From contig JAOUJW010000021.1 in assembly GCA_029882975.1 (NCBI GenBank), forward strand, positions 24,261 through 88,260: DNA of 64,000 nucleotides. The letters run 5' to 3'. The position numbers and the translations under genes were made by a program. The notes under the pieces were generated by a model that was not told the origin of the DNA, did not search any database, and was given only the letters and a program-made list of their open reading frames with translations. Within the stretch, counting starts at the first letter, position 1, and every line of letters begins with the position of its first letter. Source of the DNA: Gammaproteobacteria bacterium. GTDB lineage: Bacteria > Pseudomonadota > Gammaproteobacteria > SZUA-152. Positions 29,199 through 37,218 of the stretch are shown in pieces.

Positions 29199-29413
29199 AT
29201 GATTGATAATCTATATTTTTTCGTTTGTGTATCTATCGACCCGTGGGACAGCAGCTTGATGTGCCCAAAGCGGGAGGTGGTCACAGTTTACTTATAGGAG
29301 TTTAAATAAGTAGCCGAAATTCGCAATAAATTGTACACTGTCACCATCTAATAAAAGACAATAAATGTTTGTTTTTGAGGGAATTTATAAAAATGATATC
29401 TGGGGGATTTGTG

Positions 29414-30001
29414 ATGAGAGTTATGCGATTTGCTGTCTATTTGACCATATTGCTTACCGGGGCCGTGGTTTCTGCGGGTGTGGCTTTTGCAGATGGGCCG
29501 TTTCCAAAAACTGGGGACAAATCAATGGATTTCACATTTGATGGTTTGGAAATCGGAGGCTATAGGTTTGGCGTGGGCGGGACGTACTGGCTTGCGGATG
29601 ATCTTGGCCTGAATAGCAGCCTGAGTATCGCAAATTCCGCTTCAGATAATTCAGGTGTGGGTGGTTCCTCTTCGCTGGAATCTACCGGTTACGGTTTGTC
29701 TCTCGGTCTGCGAAAACCGTTTAAGAAAACAGATAGTCTCGCTATCGTTTATGGCTCTAATATTGGTTACCGATATTCCAAGTCTGAATCGCAAAGTGTG
29801 GTTTCCAGCACCAGTCGGTCAAAATTCTATTTTGTAGACGTGCTCTTAGGGGTTGAATATTTTTTCAATCGACAGGTGTCCGTTTCTGCCGACTATGCGG
29901 TAATCTATAGTAAATCCAAATCGAAAAATGAAATCAGTACGGTTAGTTCACGCGGCATATCAGACAATGTCAGTGGACTTAACCTGCACGTGTATTTCTA
30001 A
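29414..30001 (+). CDS. Small outer-membrane beta-barrel protein
   Basis: 195 residues. The signal peptide spans about residues 1-27 (FAVYLTILLTGAVVSAGVAFA). The mature part is made of alternating strands and ends GLNLHVYF with a C-terminal Phe, as in eight-stranded outer-membrane barrels of the OmpA/OmpW/OmpX size class. Strand examples: YRFGVGGTYWLADDLGL, GYGLSLGLRKPFK, and YFVDVLLGVEYFFN. Serine-rich loops (SANSASDN..., SKSKSKNE) face outside. The ATG at 29414 has a GGGGG stretch 8 bases upstream; the frame is open to 29369. It stands alone. Function unknown. Confidence 0.72.
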   Translation: MRVMRFAVYLTILLTGAVVSAGVAFADGPFPKTGDKSMDFTFDGLEIGGYRFGVGGTYWLADDLGLNSSLSIANSASDNSGVGGSSSLESTGYGLSLGLRKPFKKTDSLAIVYGSNIGYRYSKSESQSVVSSTSRSKFYFVDVLLGVEYFFNRQVSVSADYAVIYSKSKSKNEISTVSSRGISDNVSGLNLHVYF

Positions 30002-30137
30002 GCAATACTAAAGCAATACAATACATCGTTACTATGTTTTCTCTGTCACAAACCAGGAAAGGCGGGCGAAAGGGGCATGGTTGTACCTCCGCACACGCGC
30101 CAATGTTCGTTTCAGAGCCAATCTAATTTCTGACGTG

Positions 30138-30172
30138 GTGGGCACGGTTTTTTAACGAGCGGCTGTGCCCAC
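30138..30172. repeat. GTGGGCAC hairpin, possible dispersed repeat
   Basis: An 8-bp stem GTGGGCAC / GTGCCCAC with a 19-base loop, in the gap between the barrel gene and the beta-propeller gene. It resembles the hairpin at 63912-63934 in the stem (GTGGGCA / TGCCCAC) and in its intergenic position. Confidence 0.4.
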
Positions 30173-30279
30173 GAAGGCGAATGGTCTTGGCCAATCGAAA
30201 AATTGTCCTATTTGCTTTCACTAAGAATCTCCCTGTACTATGGTAGGAAAAGTGGCAGAGATTTATTCAGGGAGTGTCT

Positions 30280-31350
30280 ATGAAATATTCAGTTGTGCTG
30301 GGGCTTGTAGTCATTTTGCTTACGGCAACAGCCTGCAAACAGAGCATACGAGAGACTGTAACGCCGTCACCCCAAGGTGATGCTCTGGCCCTACCCCAGG
30401 AAAACCACTTCAACAGCTTGAAACAACTCACATTTGGTGGACAAAACGCAGAGGCCTATTTCTCTTATGATGGCTCTAAATTAATTTTTCAGTCTACTCG
30501 GGATGCCTTGCAGTGTGACGCCATATTTGAAATGAACACCAATGGCAAAGAGGTTAAGTTATTGTCCTCGGGTAAAGGGGTGACTACCTGCGCCTTTATC
30601 TCTCCCGGTGAAGATTCCATTATTTACGCATCCACTCATTTAGCCGGTGAAAAATGTCCGCCAAAACCGGACTATTCAAAAGGCTATGTTTGGTCATTGT
30701 ACAAAAGTTTCGATATTTTTCGAGCCAAACGGGACGGATCGGAGCTGCAGCAATTAACCCACACTGAGGGTTATGATGCTGAGGCCGTGTATTCTCCGCA
30801 AGGAGATCGTATTGTGTTTACCTCCGTACGAACCGGCGATCTGGAATTGTTTTTAATGAAGCCTGATGGTAGCCAAGTGGAGCAGATCACTCACGAGGAT
30901 GGTTATGATGGCGGAGCTTTTTTTTCTCGGGATGGGCAATGGTTGGTGTGGCGTGCATCGCGACCTAAGGGTAAACAGTTGGAAAGTTATCAGAGTTTGC
31001 TGGCCGAAGGATTGATTCGACCGCGCAATCTGGAAATATTTATCATGCATTTGAAGGAACGAAAGCCTATCCAGATTACGAATAATGGTGCAGCCAATTT
31101 TGGGCCTTATTGGCACCCGGACGGAAAGCATATTATTTTTTCATCCAATATGCATAATCCTCACGGACGAAATTTTGATTTGTTTTTAGTTAATATAGAA
31201 ACCCGGCGCTTACAACAAGTTACCTATTATGAAGGTTTTGATGGTTTTCCCATGTTTTCTCACGATGGTAAAAAACTGGTATTTGCATCAAATCGCAATG
31301 GTAAAGTGCAGGGGGAAACTAATATTTTTATAGTGGACTGGTCCATGTAA
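30280..31350 (+). CDS. Lipoprotein with TolB-like PD40 beta-propeller
   Basis: 356 residues. The signal peptide with lipobox-like TATAC places the lipidated Cys at residue 19. The mature protein carries about six PD40 repeats of the TolB C-terminal propeller type, for example FSYDGSKLIFQST, YSPQGDRIVFTSVR, FSRDGQWLVWRASR, HPDGKHIIFSSN and FSHDGKKLVFASNRNG. Such propellers bind partner proteins at the cell envelope. It is not TolB itself: it lacks the TolB N-terminal domain and the tol-pal neighbours. The ATG at 30280 is chosen over GTG at 30274 because of the CAGGGAG ribosome site. The Sel1 gene 54 bases downstream may be co-transcribed. Confidence 0.85.
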   Translation: MKYSVVLGLVVILLTATACKQSIRETVTPSPQGDALALPQENHFNSLKQLTFGGQNAEAYFSYDGSKLIFQSTRDALQCDAIFEMNTNGKEVKLLSSGKGVTTCAFISPGEDSIIYASTHLAGEKCPPKPDYSKGYVWSLYKSFDIFRAKRDGSELQQLTHTEGYDAEAVYSPQGDRIVFTSVRTGDLELFLMKPDGSQVEQITHEDGYDGGAFFSRDGQWLVWRASRPKGKQLESYQSLLAEGLIRPRNLEIFIMHLKERKPIQITNNGAANFGPYWHPDGKHIIFSSNMHNPHGRNFDLFLVNIETRRLQQVTYYEGFDGFPMFSHDGKKLVFASNRNGKVQGETNIFIVDWSM

Positions 31351-31404
31351 TCCAAGCCGGGTGGCGCAGGAAGGCGCTTTAACGGGCGGGATGAAGGAGG
31401 GCGT

Positions 31405-32529
31405 ATGAAAAGGGCAGCCATAAGGATTATTGGAACACTAATATTAATTATGTCAGCACCGTCGCGACTCTATGCTGAGCCGCACAAAAGCGTGTTCGGC
31501 TTTGAGTTTGATTTACCGTCCGGTTGGCAGGTGTTGGCACCGTCGCCCAAAGGCGTATACAGCAACGAAACCCTGCAAACGCTGGGGTCGGTGAATATCT
31601 TCCGCACCAAGACATTCGGCAGTTTGCTCAAAAACGTCAAAGCAGGGACGGCCGAATTTTTGTTTCGTAAGAACGCCGCCGGGGATGGATTCCACAGCAA
31701 TGTGTTGATTCAGTTAGTTCCGGTGGATACAAGCAAACCGCTTGCCTGTGATTCCATGCAACAAACACTTGAGAAAGCTTATAGTCGTAAACTGGTTCTA
31801 AAGGATTGTGGCAGCAAAAGTGTAGAAGGTATGAAGTATTTACAATACGCTTACGAGCGACCCGTGCAGGGAACCACTTTGATTCATCATGAATTGCCCA
31901 TTGGTAATAACAGTAAACTTCTCATTTCCGGTTCCGGCGAAAGCAGTAACATAAAAGAACTGCGTCGTTTTCAGCCTAAGCTGGCTGCGATCGCTGCGGC
32001 TTATATCAACAGCATGCAGGACCTGGGTGAATCGGCCGAGCAAGCGTATCAATCCGGGGAGCATGGGCAGGCATTTCAGTCCTATGTACGTTTGGCTAAA
32101 TTAGGGGATGCAGCCGCGGAATACAAAGTGGGGTTATTGTATGAACAGGGGCAGGGAGTCGGTCAGGATACACAAAAAGCCATCGACTATTTTCAAGCCG
32201 CGGCTGCCAGGAATTACGCCGCAGCTATTACCAAAGTTGCGGAGGCGTATTATCGTGGAACTGTATTAAAGAAAGATCGTGGTAAAGCAGTGCAGTTATA
32301 CAAGCAAGCAGCGGAGCTGGGTGATGCTGCGGCACAAAACAGCTACGCTTCCTTACTGTATTTGGGCATTGATGTTCGGCGAGATCAAAAACAAGCCAAG
32401 GATTGGTTTGAAAAAGCCAGGCGTCAAGGGCACAAACAGGCGGAAAAAAATCTTATCTCAATCTACAAATCCGAGGCACGTTCCACCAGTTTGTCCGACT
32501 ACGGGTCGGATAATACGCAAACCGATTGA
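31405..32529 (+). CDS. Secreted Sel1-repeat (TPR-like) protein
   Basis: 374 residues. The signal peptide spans about residues 1-24 (IGTLILIMSAPSRLYAEP). An N-terminal domain of unknown type (about 25-205, FGFEFDLPSGWQV) is followed by three or more Sel1-like repeats (about 215-355): AAEYKVGLLYEQGQGVGQD, AITKVAEAYYRGTVLKKD, and AQNSYASLLYLGIDVRRD. Sel1 repeats mediate protein-protein contacts and are often found in periplasmic proteins. The ribosome site AAGGAGGG lies just before the ATG. It follows the propeller lipoprotein and may work with it at the envelope (inference). Confidence 0.85.
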   Translation: MKRAAIRIIGTLILIMSAPSRLYAEPHKSVFGFEFDLPSGWQVLAPSPKGVYSNETLQTLGSVNIFRTKTFGSLLKNVKAGTAEFLFRKNAAGDGFHSNVLIQLVPVDTSKPLACDSMQQTLEKAYSRKLVLKDCGSKSVEGMKYLQYAYERPVQGTTLIHHELPIGNNSKLLISGSGESSNIKELRRFQPKLAAIAAAYINSMQDLGESAEQAYQSGEHGQAFQSYVRLAKLGDAAAEYKVGLLYEQGQGVGQDTQKAIDYFQAAAARNYAAAITKVAEAYYRGTVLKKDRGKAVQLYKQAAELGDAAAQNSYASLLYLGIDVRRDQKQAKDWFEKARRQGHKQAEKNLISIYKSEARSTSLSDYGSDNTQTD

Positions 32530-33042
32530 AGCACGGCTCGCTGTAAGCGATGCTCACCCACTTTACGCGTGTTGGATTTACTTTGCACGGAATCTTGTTG
32601 CGATTCTTTGCGGATTGAAAAATTGCAGCGTGAAATAGTATGTTCAACCATCTTTATCGCACTGTCTTAAGTAAGTTCAAATACGCTTACGTATAAAATC
32701 CGGTTTTCATTTTTGTAAACATTGTCAGCTAAGTGACAATTAATTTTGAGGGTCCTGTTGTTTAATAGGGGCGTCGATAGGCAGTCGTTGTTAAGTGTTA
32801 ATCAGAGTTTCCCTAGGTCTGTTAATCCTTTCTCAATCTGACTGTTGTGTGAAGCTCAGGGCCTTGCAAAAGCATAGCGTCAAAACAGGCTTACATTGCG
32901 AAGTAGAGTTGGAGTCGGTTTTTTCGACGTTTCTTAATCCACCGGTATCGAATGCTAAGTTTTACGTCGGCGCAGTTCCTGTGACCGAATGTCGGCTTGC
33001 AGGTTTCTTACTAACAGATAGATTTACATGGAGTAGAAGTAG
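32530..33042. other. 513-base intergenic region before the ModA-like gene
   Basis: No convincing gene. A frame at 32795-33046 codes an 83-residue peptide without ribosome site or family character. The stretch holds a 7-bp inverted repeat at 32721-32740 and a long possible 5' leader for the downstream gene. I could not match the leader to a known riboswitch; the molybdenum-cofactor riboswitch was considered because of the ModA-like product and was not recognised. Confidence 0.45.
32721..32740. promoter_or_regulatory. Inverted repeat, possible operator
   Basis: A perfect 7-bp inverted repeat ATTGTCA-GCTAAG-TGACAAT, in an AT-rich part of the region upstream of the ModA-like gene. Shape and length fit a dimeric repressor or activator site. 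No regulator gene is adjacent. Confidence 0.4.
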
Positions 33043-34491
33043 ATGAGTATACAAACAAGAAAAAAGCTAATCTTAGGTCTGGGAATGATCGCAGTGGCAG
33101 GCAGTGCAATGGCTCAGCCGGTAGCAGAGCCGAAAAACTATACCCTCAAGGGAGATTGCGCCTTCTTGCCCGCTGCCAGAGCCACCGAGTTTCACGGAAA
33201 CCCCGTTGATGCCGATCTGCGTCTGGGGATGGCGGGTAACCAGTGGGTGGTGTTTGACAAAGTGATGCAGGCTTTTAATCTGTCCCGTGGAATCACTCCA
33301 GCCGGCGAACCGTCTCACCACGCCAACCCTTATTACACCCTGGCAGATTTACAGGCGGAAGCACGTTCTTACTACATCCAGTTGATTCCTCCGGGTCAAA
33401 TTCGCAAACAAATTAAATCCGGATGTTTGGTTCTGGGTAATGACGATGACCGTAACTTTTTACCCGGCAGCATTCAAGTGGATTTTGATGTGTTCGCGTC
33501 AACCAATTATAACTTGATGCAGGATCTGGCTAAGTCCGGCTTTGTAACCGAAGCAGTTCCCTACATAAAGAACAAGTTAGACTTGATGGTGTTGAAGGGT
33601 AACCCTAAAAATATAGGTACCGATACTTATCCTGGTACGCCAAGTCCGGAGTTTGATAAGCAGTTTGATATTATTATGGACCTGCTCTCAGGTGACACCG
33701 TCACTTCCAACCTGGATCATATTAATGAGGGTATTCACAATGCTGCCAATAATTTCATGAAGGCGTCGCACGATTATGTACGCGCCAATGACAATGATGC
33801 GAATATCACCATGAGTTATACACTTGCCAATGGTGTTGCGGTGACTGAGACACACACGGCATCCCAGTGGATTCAACGTGCGTTGAGCGTGGTGGCTTTA
33901 CCTTTGCCGGGTTCTCCGGGAGCTGCGCGGTTAATCACCCGGGATGCGGGGGAAAATCACGCTTCGCATAACCTGGCGGATCTGGGGTGTGTGTATGGGG
34001 ACGGTCAGTATCAATTCTGTGAGTATGCTACGTTAAACAAACCCAACACCCATGAGTCCCGGGTGCATCATGTGGAAACGCCTAATGGCTTGCAGGGCAT
34101 AAGCGGATTTGTACCAGTGGATGTGGGTTTCGTTTGGATTACTGAGCTGGCATATGTGCTGAATCAGTATGCAACGTCCACAGACGCACCGGTTCAGGGT
34201 ATGGTGGGTGCTCAGGATATTTCCAATCTGGGAATTCCCAGCCCGGACGGTCTTGTCAACAAACCGGGTACTTATTCCCTGGCGGTGTTAGCCACGGCCA
34301 AAAATCCCACGCGTGCACAGCAGTTTATCGACTTTGTTCGATCTCCTGAAGGGCAGGCGGCTTATACCAATGGCGGTTTTCAAGGCCTAACTGATGCGGA
34401 GCTATCCAAAGGGAAATGCTATTCCTTGGATCGCAGTATTCCAGAGCCAACATTTAGCGAGTGGGACCGGGTGAATAACTCGTGTCAATAA
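33043..34491 (+). CDS. Periplasmic ModA-like type II binding protein, enlarged
   Basis: 482 residues. The signal peptide spans residues 1-24 (GMIAVAGSAMA). The molybdate-type binding-protein fold is recognisable in three pieces: LIPPGQIRKQI and FDVFASTNYNLMQDLAKSG, then LDLMVLKGNPKNIG, and near the C terminus VDVGFVWITELA and AKNPTRAQQFIDFVRSPEG. Ordinary ModA has about 230 residues. Here an N-terminal extension and roughly 140 extra residues lie between the last two pieces, including His-rich HASHN and ESRVHHVE and a CVYGDGQYQFC pair. Six cysteines in all suggest disulfides. No ABC permease or ATPase gene is near, so it may be a sensor or enzyme-like protein rather than a transporter part. 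Confidence 0.75.
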   Translation: MSIQTRKKLILGLGMIAVAGSAMAQPVAEPKNYTLKGDCAFLPAARATEFHGNPVDADLRLGMAGNQWVVFDKVMQAFNLSRGITPAGEPSHHANPYYTLADLQAEARSYYIQLIPPGQIRKQIKSGCLVLGNDDDRNFLPGSIQVDFDVFASTNYNLMQDLAKSGFVTEAVPYIKNKLDLMVLKGNPKNIGTDTYPGTPSPEFDKQFDIIMDLLSGDTVTSNLDHINEGIHNAANNFMKASHDYVRANDNDANITMSYTLANGVAVTETHTASQWIQRALSVVALPLPGSPGAARLITRDAGENHASHNLADLGCVYGDGQYQFCEYATLNKPNTHESRVHHVETPNGLQGISGFVPVDVGFVWITELAYVLNQYATSTDAPVQGMVGAQDISNLGIPSPDGLVNKPGTYSLAVLATAKNPTRAQQFIDFVRSPEGQAAYTNGGFQGLTDAELSKGKCYSLDRSIPEPTFSEWDRVNNSCQ

Positions 34492-34517
34492 CGGCCAGAA
34501 GCCGGTAGTTGTTAATG

Positions 34518-34547
34518 GAAAGACCCACTTTTTGAAGTGGGTCTTTC
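34518..34547. terminator. Hairpin terminator after the ModA-like gene
   Basis: A perfect 13-bp stem GAAAGACCCACTT / AAGTGGGTCTTTC with a 4-base loop, 26 bases after the stop. The stem's own CTTTC end and the following AT-rich bases replace a full T tract. Confidence 0.85.
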
Positions 34548-34573
34548 TGAATAATTGGGGCTATAATTAGCCT

Positions 34574-35008
34574 ATGACAGTTAAATTCGACGATATTATG
34601 GAAGCATTCGACTTCGTGGCCTATGGGGGAATGTACGAACACGAGGCTTATATTTGCCGCCAATCCGGAAAAGTGTATTGGAATTCCGAATTTGGTGACA
34701 ATTTTGAAGAATTGCCTGATGATATTACCGACGATAGCAAATATGTTGGGATCCCTCACAAAACAGAGCTGGATCTAGGCAGTGAACTGGCGTTGAAATT
34801 TGTAGCTCAGTTCTGTCCCCAACACCTGGATCAGGTTGATAAAATATTTCACCGTAAAGGTGCCTACGCCAATTTCAAAGCCCTCATGGAGCTCGACGGT
34901 TTGATCGATCAATGGTACGAGTTTGAAAATCGTGCCAGCGAGGAAGCCCTGCGGGAGTGGTGCCGGGACAATGATATTGAGATCGAGGAAATGCCGGCCA
35001 CGGCATAG
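34574..35008 (+). CDS. UPF0158 family protein
   Basis: 144-residue acidic cytosolic protein of the UPF0158 family (function unknown). Family features seen: the opening VKFDDIMEAFDFV, the phrase YICRQSGKVYWNSE, DITDDSKYVGIPHKTELDLG, and the closing LIDQWYEFENRASEEALREWCRDN. No membrane segment or catalytic motif. It stands alone between a terminator and a convergent membrane-protein gene (12-base gap). Confidence 0.88.
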   Translation: MTVKFDDIMEAFDFVAYGGMYEHEAYICRQSGKVYWNSEFGDNFEELPDDITDDSKYVGIPHKTELDLGSELALKFVAQFCPQHLDQVDKIFHRKGAYANFKALMELDGLIDQWYEFENRASEEALREWCRDNDIEIEEMPATA

Positions 35009-35020
35009 ACTTCTATAAGC

Positions 35021-36094
35021 TTACAGAGTTTCTTTCCCATCCGAAGTTGTTTCCGGTTTTCCTAAAATTGAATCCCGGTGCCGCCACAATACATATATTG
35101 GATAGGCCAGGGTCGCAATACAGGCGGTAACGGAAATTCCGAAACTAAGACTCCAAGGTACGCCGCTGTTAAATTCGGTTATGGGTTTGCTTTGGAGGAT
35201 AAGCAATGTTGCCATTATTTGTATGGCCGGAATGGTCATATAGGTCAGCAGTCTGATTAGGGCTGAATAACCATTGTAGCGTCGCATAAAAACACTGACG
35301 GGGTAATATTGGAGCTCATCTTTATAAGTGTGTAGCAGGGGATTCTTGCTTATGGTGAGAATTTCATCGATGCGGTCAAACAAAGCATGAAAACTGAGCA
35401 GCAGCAATAAGGGAATAAAGGCGAGAATATCCCGTGGGTTAATACGTAACCCTAGCCATGGTAAGCGGGTTTTATCTTTTTGAATGCGGCTGGATTCCTG
35501 TTGTAATTTCTTCTGATGAATTTGTGCGGCCGTCCTTTCTGCTTCCAGCGACGCGATTTTCTTTTTTGTATTCTCAGCATGTTTGCGTTTGTTGCGACTC
35601 AAATCCTGTTTAGCCTTGTTGAACTTCGTTTCGTTAACTTCCATTTTTTTTATGGTGTCCTGGAGATTCATAAACAAGTCCAATCCGGGTTCTCCGTCGA
35701 TTTTTAGGCGTTCCACCACTTTTTCGTGACTGCCGGAGTAATCCTTGAGATAAGACTCGTACTTTTGTTTCATTTTTTTGCGGGCAGGCAAATCGTTTGG
35801 CCACGTGTCCAGTTCCAGTTTGGCTGCATCATAGTCCAGTTTGATGCGGCGGTATTGGGTGGGAGATTGGAGCTTGCTGTCTGTTAAGCGTTCTATTTCA
35901 GTGGATAGCGCTTTGATGCGGTTGTCAAAGTGAGTCATTTTGGGTTGGAAATTTTGAATCAGAAGGGTGTCGCGAAACACCAACAATAGGATCAGTAAGG
36001 CGAAAACGCCAAGTAAGGTATTGATTAAATAAATTTTCCTGATCTGTATGAAAGTTTCTTTAAAGGCATCATACAGTACTTCCGCCCGGTCCAC
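35021..36094 (-). CDS. Coiled-coil inner-membrane protein of unknown function
   Basis: 357 residues. One membrane segment lies near residues 18-40 (INTLLGVFALLILLLVF). Next comes a long charged coiled coil (about 55-200, rich in Lys, Glu and Gln, e.g. KQDLSRNKRKHAENTKKK). Three membrane segments follow in the C-terminal third (FIPLLLLLSFHALF, YMTIPAIQIMATLLIL, GISVTACIATLAYPIYVLW). GTG at 36094 is preferred because GGAG lies 9 bases before it; TTG at 36109 would add 5 residues but has no ribosome site. I do not recognise a family. It is divergent from the leader RNA at 36252. Confidence 0.65.
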   Translation of the reverse strand: MDRAEVLYDAFKETFIQIRKIYLINTLLGVFALLILLLVFRDTLLIQNFQPKMTHFDNRIKALSTEIERLTDSKLQSPTQYRRIKLDYDAAKLELDTWPNDLPARKKMKQKYESYLKDYSGSHEKVVERLKIDGEPGLDLFMNLQDTIKKMEVNETKFNKAKQDLSRNKRKHAENTKKKIASLEAERTAAQIHQKKLQQESSRIQKDKTRLPWLGLRINPRDILAFIPLLLLLSFHALFDRIDEILTISKNPLLHTYKDELQYYPVSVFMRRYNGYSALIRLLTYMTIPAIQIMATLLILQSKPITEFNSGVPWSLSFGISVTACIATLAYPIYVLWRHRDSILGKPETTSDGKETL

Positions 36095-36251
36095 AGTTTT
36101 GCTCTCCAATGTTATTTTAGGGAACCTCAGGGCATTATCGGTTACAGCCGCGAATCATTAAGGTAGGTGATAGGCTAAAATACTAAATTGAGGCACAGTT
36201 CCTTCTATTTAATGGGTTATCCGGGGCTTTATTTTTTATCCCCGACGCTGT

Positions 36252-36257
36252 TATACT
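36252..36257 (+). promoter_or_regulatory. -10 box of the leader transcript
   Basis: TATACT, 7 bases before the small reading frame at 36264; the -35 region is weak (TTTATT-like). If used, transcription starts at or just before the ATG, so the peptide would be read from a leaderless or nearly leaderless RNA. Confidence 0.4.
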
Positions 36258-36263
36258 GCGCCC

Positions 36264-36368
36264 ATGAATACATTCGCACAGATTATTAATCGTATTATGC
36301 ATCGCCGCTCACTGAAGCTATGGGCGACCGCTAACCTGTGCGCTGTGAATTCGGGGGATGACTGCTAA
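36264..36368 (+). CDS. Putative 34-residue leader peptide
   Basis: A small frame beginning MNTFAQIINRIMHRRSLKLW and ending NSGDDC. It has one Trp codon (residue 20), is basic in the middle, and is followed 30 bases later by a strong terminator hairpin. A segment inside the frame, AACCTGTGCG (36333-36342), is largely complementary to CGCAGGTT (36406-36413) in the terminator's 5' arm and loop. It could therefore form a competing structure, as in attenuators. No ribosome site is visible at the ATG. It could equally be a non-coding leader or small RNA; I do not recognise it as any known amino-acid-operon leader. Confidence 0.4.
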   Translation: MNTFAQIINRIMHRRSLKLWATANLCAVNSGDDC

Positions 36369-36398
36369 GACGATACACTTCTCCGATTCATGAATTAT

Positions 36399-36434
36399 AA
36401 AAGGCCGCAGGTTGAAAAATCTGCGGCCTTTTTG
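36399..36434 (+). terminator. Strong terminator (attenuator candidate)
   Basis: A perfect 12-bp stem AAAAGGCCGCAG / CTGCGGCCTTTT with a 10-base loop and a T tract. It lies 50 bases before the next small reading frame and 150 bases before the transglutaminase-like gene. It ends the RNA that starts near 36260, or acts as an attenuator for the genes downstream. Confidence 0.85.
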
Positions 36435-36483
36435 TTTGCGTCACCTTAAACATCACTTTCCTATTTAGCAAGGGAGCAAAACC

Positions 36484-36594
36484 ATGAAAATGTTCAAAAT
36501 CATTCTGAATCAATCTGCTGAGCTATCCATAACTTGTATTCATCGCCGTTTACACGAGTGGGGGCACGAACCCGGAGGGCGACATGATGGCTGA
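36484..36594 (+). CDS. Putative 36-residue peptide overlapping the transglutaminase-like gene
   Basis: A small frame beginning MKMFKIILNQSAELSITCIH and ending PGGRHDG, with an excellent ribosome site AGGGAG 7 bases before its ATG. It overlaps the next gene by 11 bases in another frame, so its translation could open the downstream start. It shares the triplet HRR and a single Trp with the leader frame at 36264, but the two are not clearly homologous. No known function. Confidence 0.4.
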   Translation: MKMFKIILNQSAELSITCIHRRLHEWGHEPGGRHDG

Positions 36595-37174
36595 CGCGTT
36601 TGGAATGGAACACTTGTATTTATCTCATACGGCTGTTATCGATTGGCAAAACACGGCTATTCGCACCCAGGCTCGTGCCTTGCGTGATCGCGATTCGGTA
36701 AACACCGCCAGGAATTGTTTTGAGTGGGTCCGGGATGAAATTGGGCACAGTATGGATCATCAGTATTCCCGAGTGACTTGGAGTGCGTCACAGGTAATAA
36801 GGGCAGGTCACGGTCTGTGTTATGCCAAAAGCCATTTATTGGCGGCCTTGTTACGTGCCAATGGCATAGCCGCCGGGTTCAGTTATCAACGCTTACGGGA
36901 TGATGCAGGCTCTTTTTGTCTACACGGTTTCAATGGCCTGTATTTACCGGAGCTGGGTTGGTATCGCGTGGATGCCCGTGGTAACAAACCGGGTATCAAT
37001 GCGGGGTTTGATCCGCCCGATGAAAAATTGGCATTCAGCAACGCGCAGACCGGTGAAATAGACTATGGCATGATTGTTCCGCAGCCGTGGCCCGGTGTAG
37101 TGCAGGCCTTGCAACAGGCGCGGGATTTAATGCAATTGTGGGCGAATCTACCGGCGGAAATCATTATGGGATAA
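36584..37174 (+). CDS. Transglutaminase-like cysteine peptidase-fold protein
   Basis: 196-residue cytosolic protein of the transglutaminase-like superfamily. The nucleophile Cys lies in GHGLCYAKSHLLAALLRANG, the His in CLHGFNGLYL and the Asp in WYRVDARGNKPG, giving a complete Cys-His-Asp triad in the right order. Bacterial members are mostly proteases, amidases or uncharacterised. There is no signal peptide. Two adjacent ATGs (36584, 36587) follow a GGAGGG site; the first is used here. It overlaps the small frame at 36484 and lies after a leader with terminator, suggesting control at the RNA level. It is convergent with the pyridoxamine-oxidase-like gene. Confidence 0.88.
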   Translation: MMADAFGMEHLYLSHTAVIDWQNTAIRTQARALRDRDSVNTARNCFEWVRDEIGHSMDHQYSRVTWSASQVIRAGHGLCYAKSHLLAALLRANGIAAGFSYQRLRDDAGSFCLHGFNGLYLPELGWYRVDARGNKPGINAGFDPPDEKLAFSNAQTGEIDYGMIVPQPWPGVVQALQQARDLMQLWANLPAEIIMG

Positions 37175-37218
37175 TCCGCTTGTACGCCATTAACTCCGGC
37201 CCTGAGAGGGGTCGGGGT

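Noticed and set aside
32795..33046. 83-residue frame upstream of the ModA-like gene
   Set aside because: No ribosome site, cysteine-rich random composition, and overlap with the start of the supported gene.
36116..36140. Second copy of the 17642 element end (TAGGGAACCTCAGG)
   Set aside because: Only the first eight or nine bases match and no partner inverted repeat lies within a few hundred bases.
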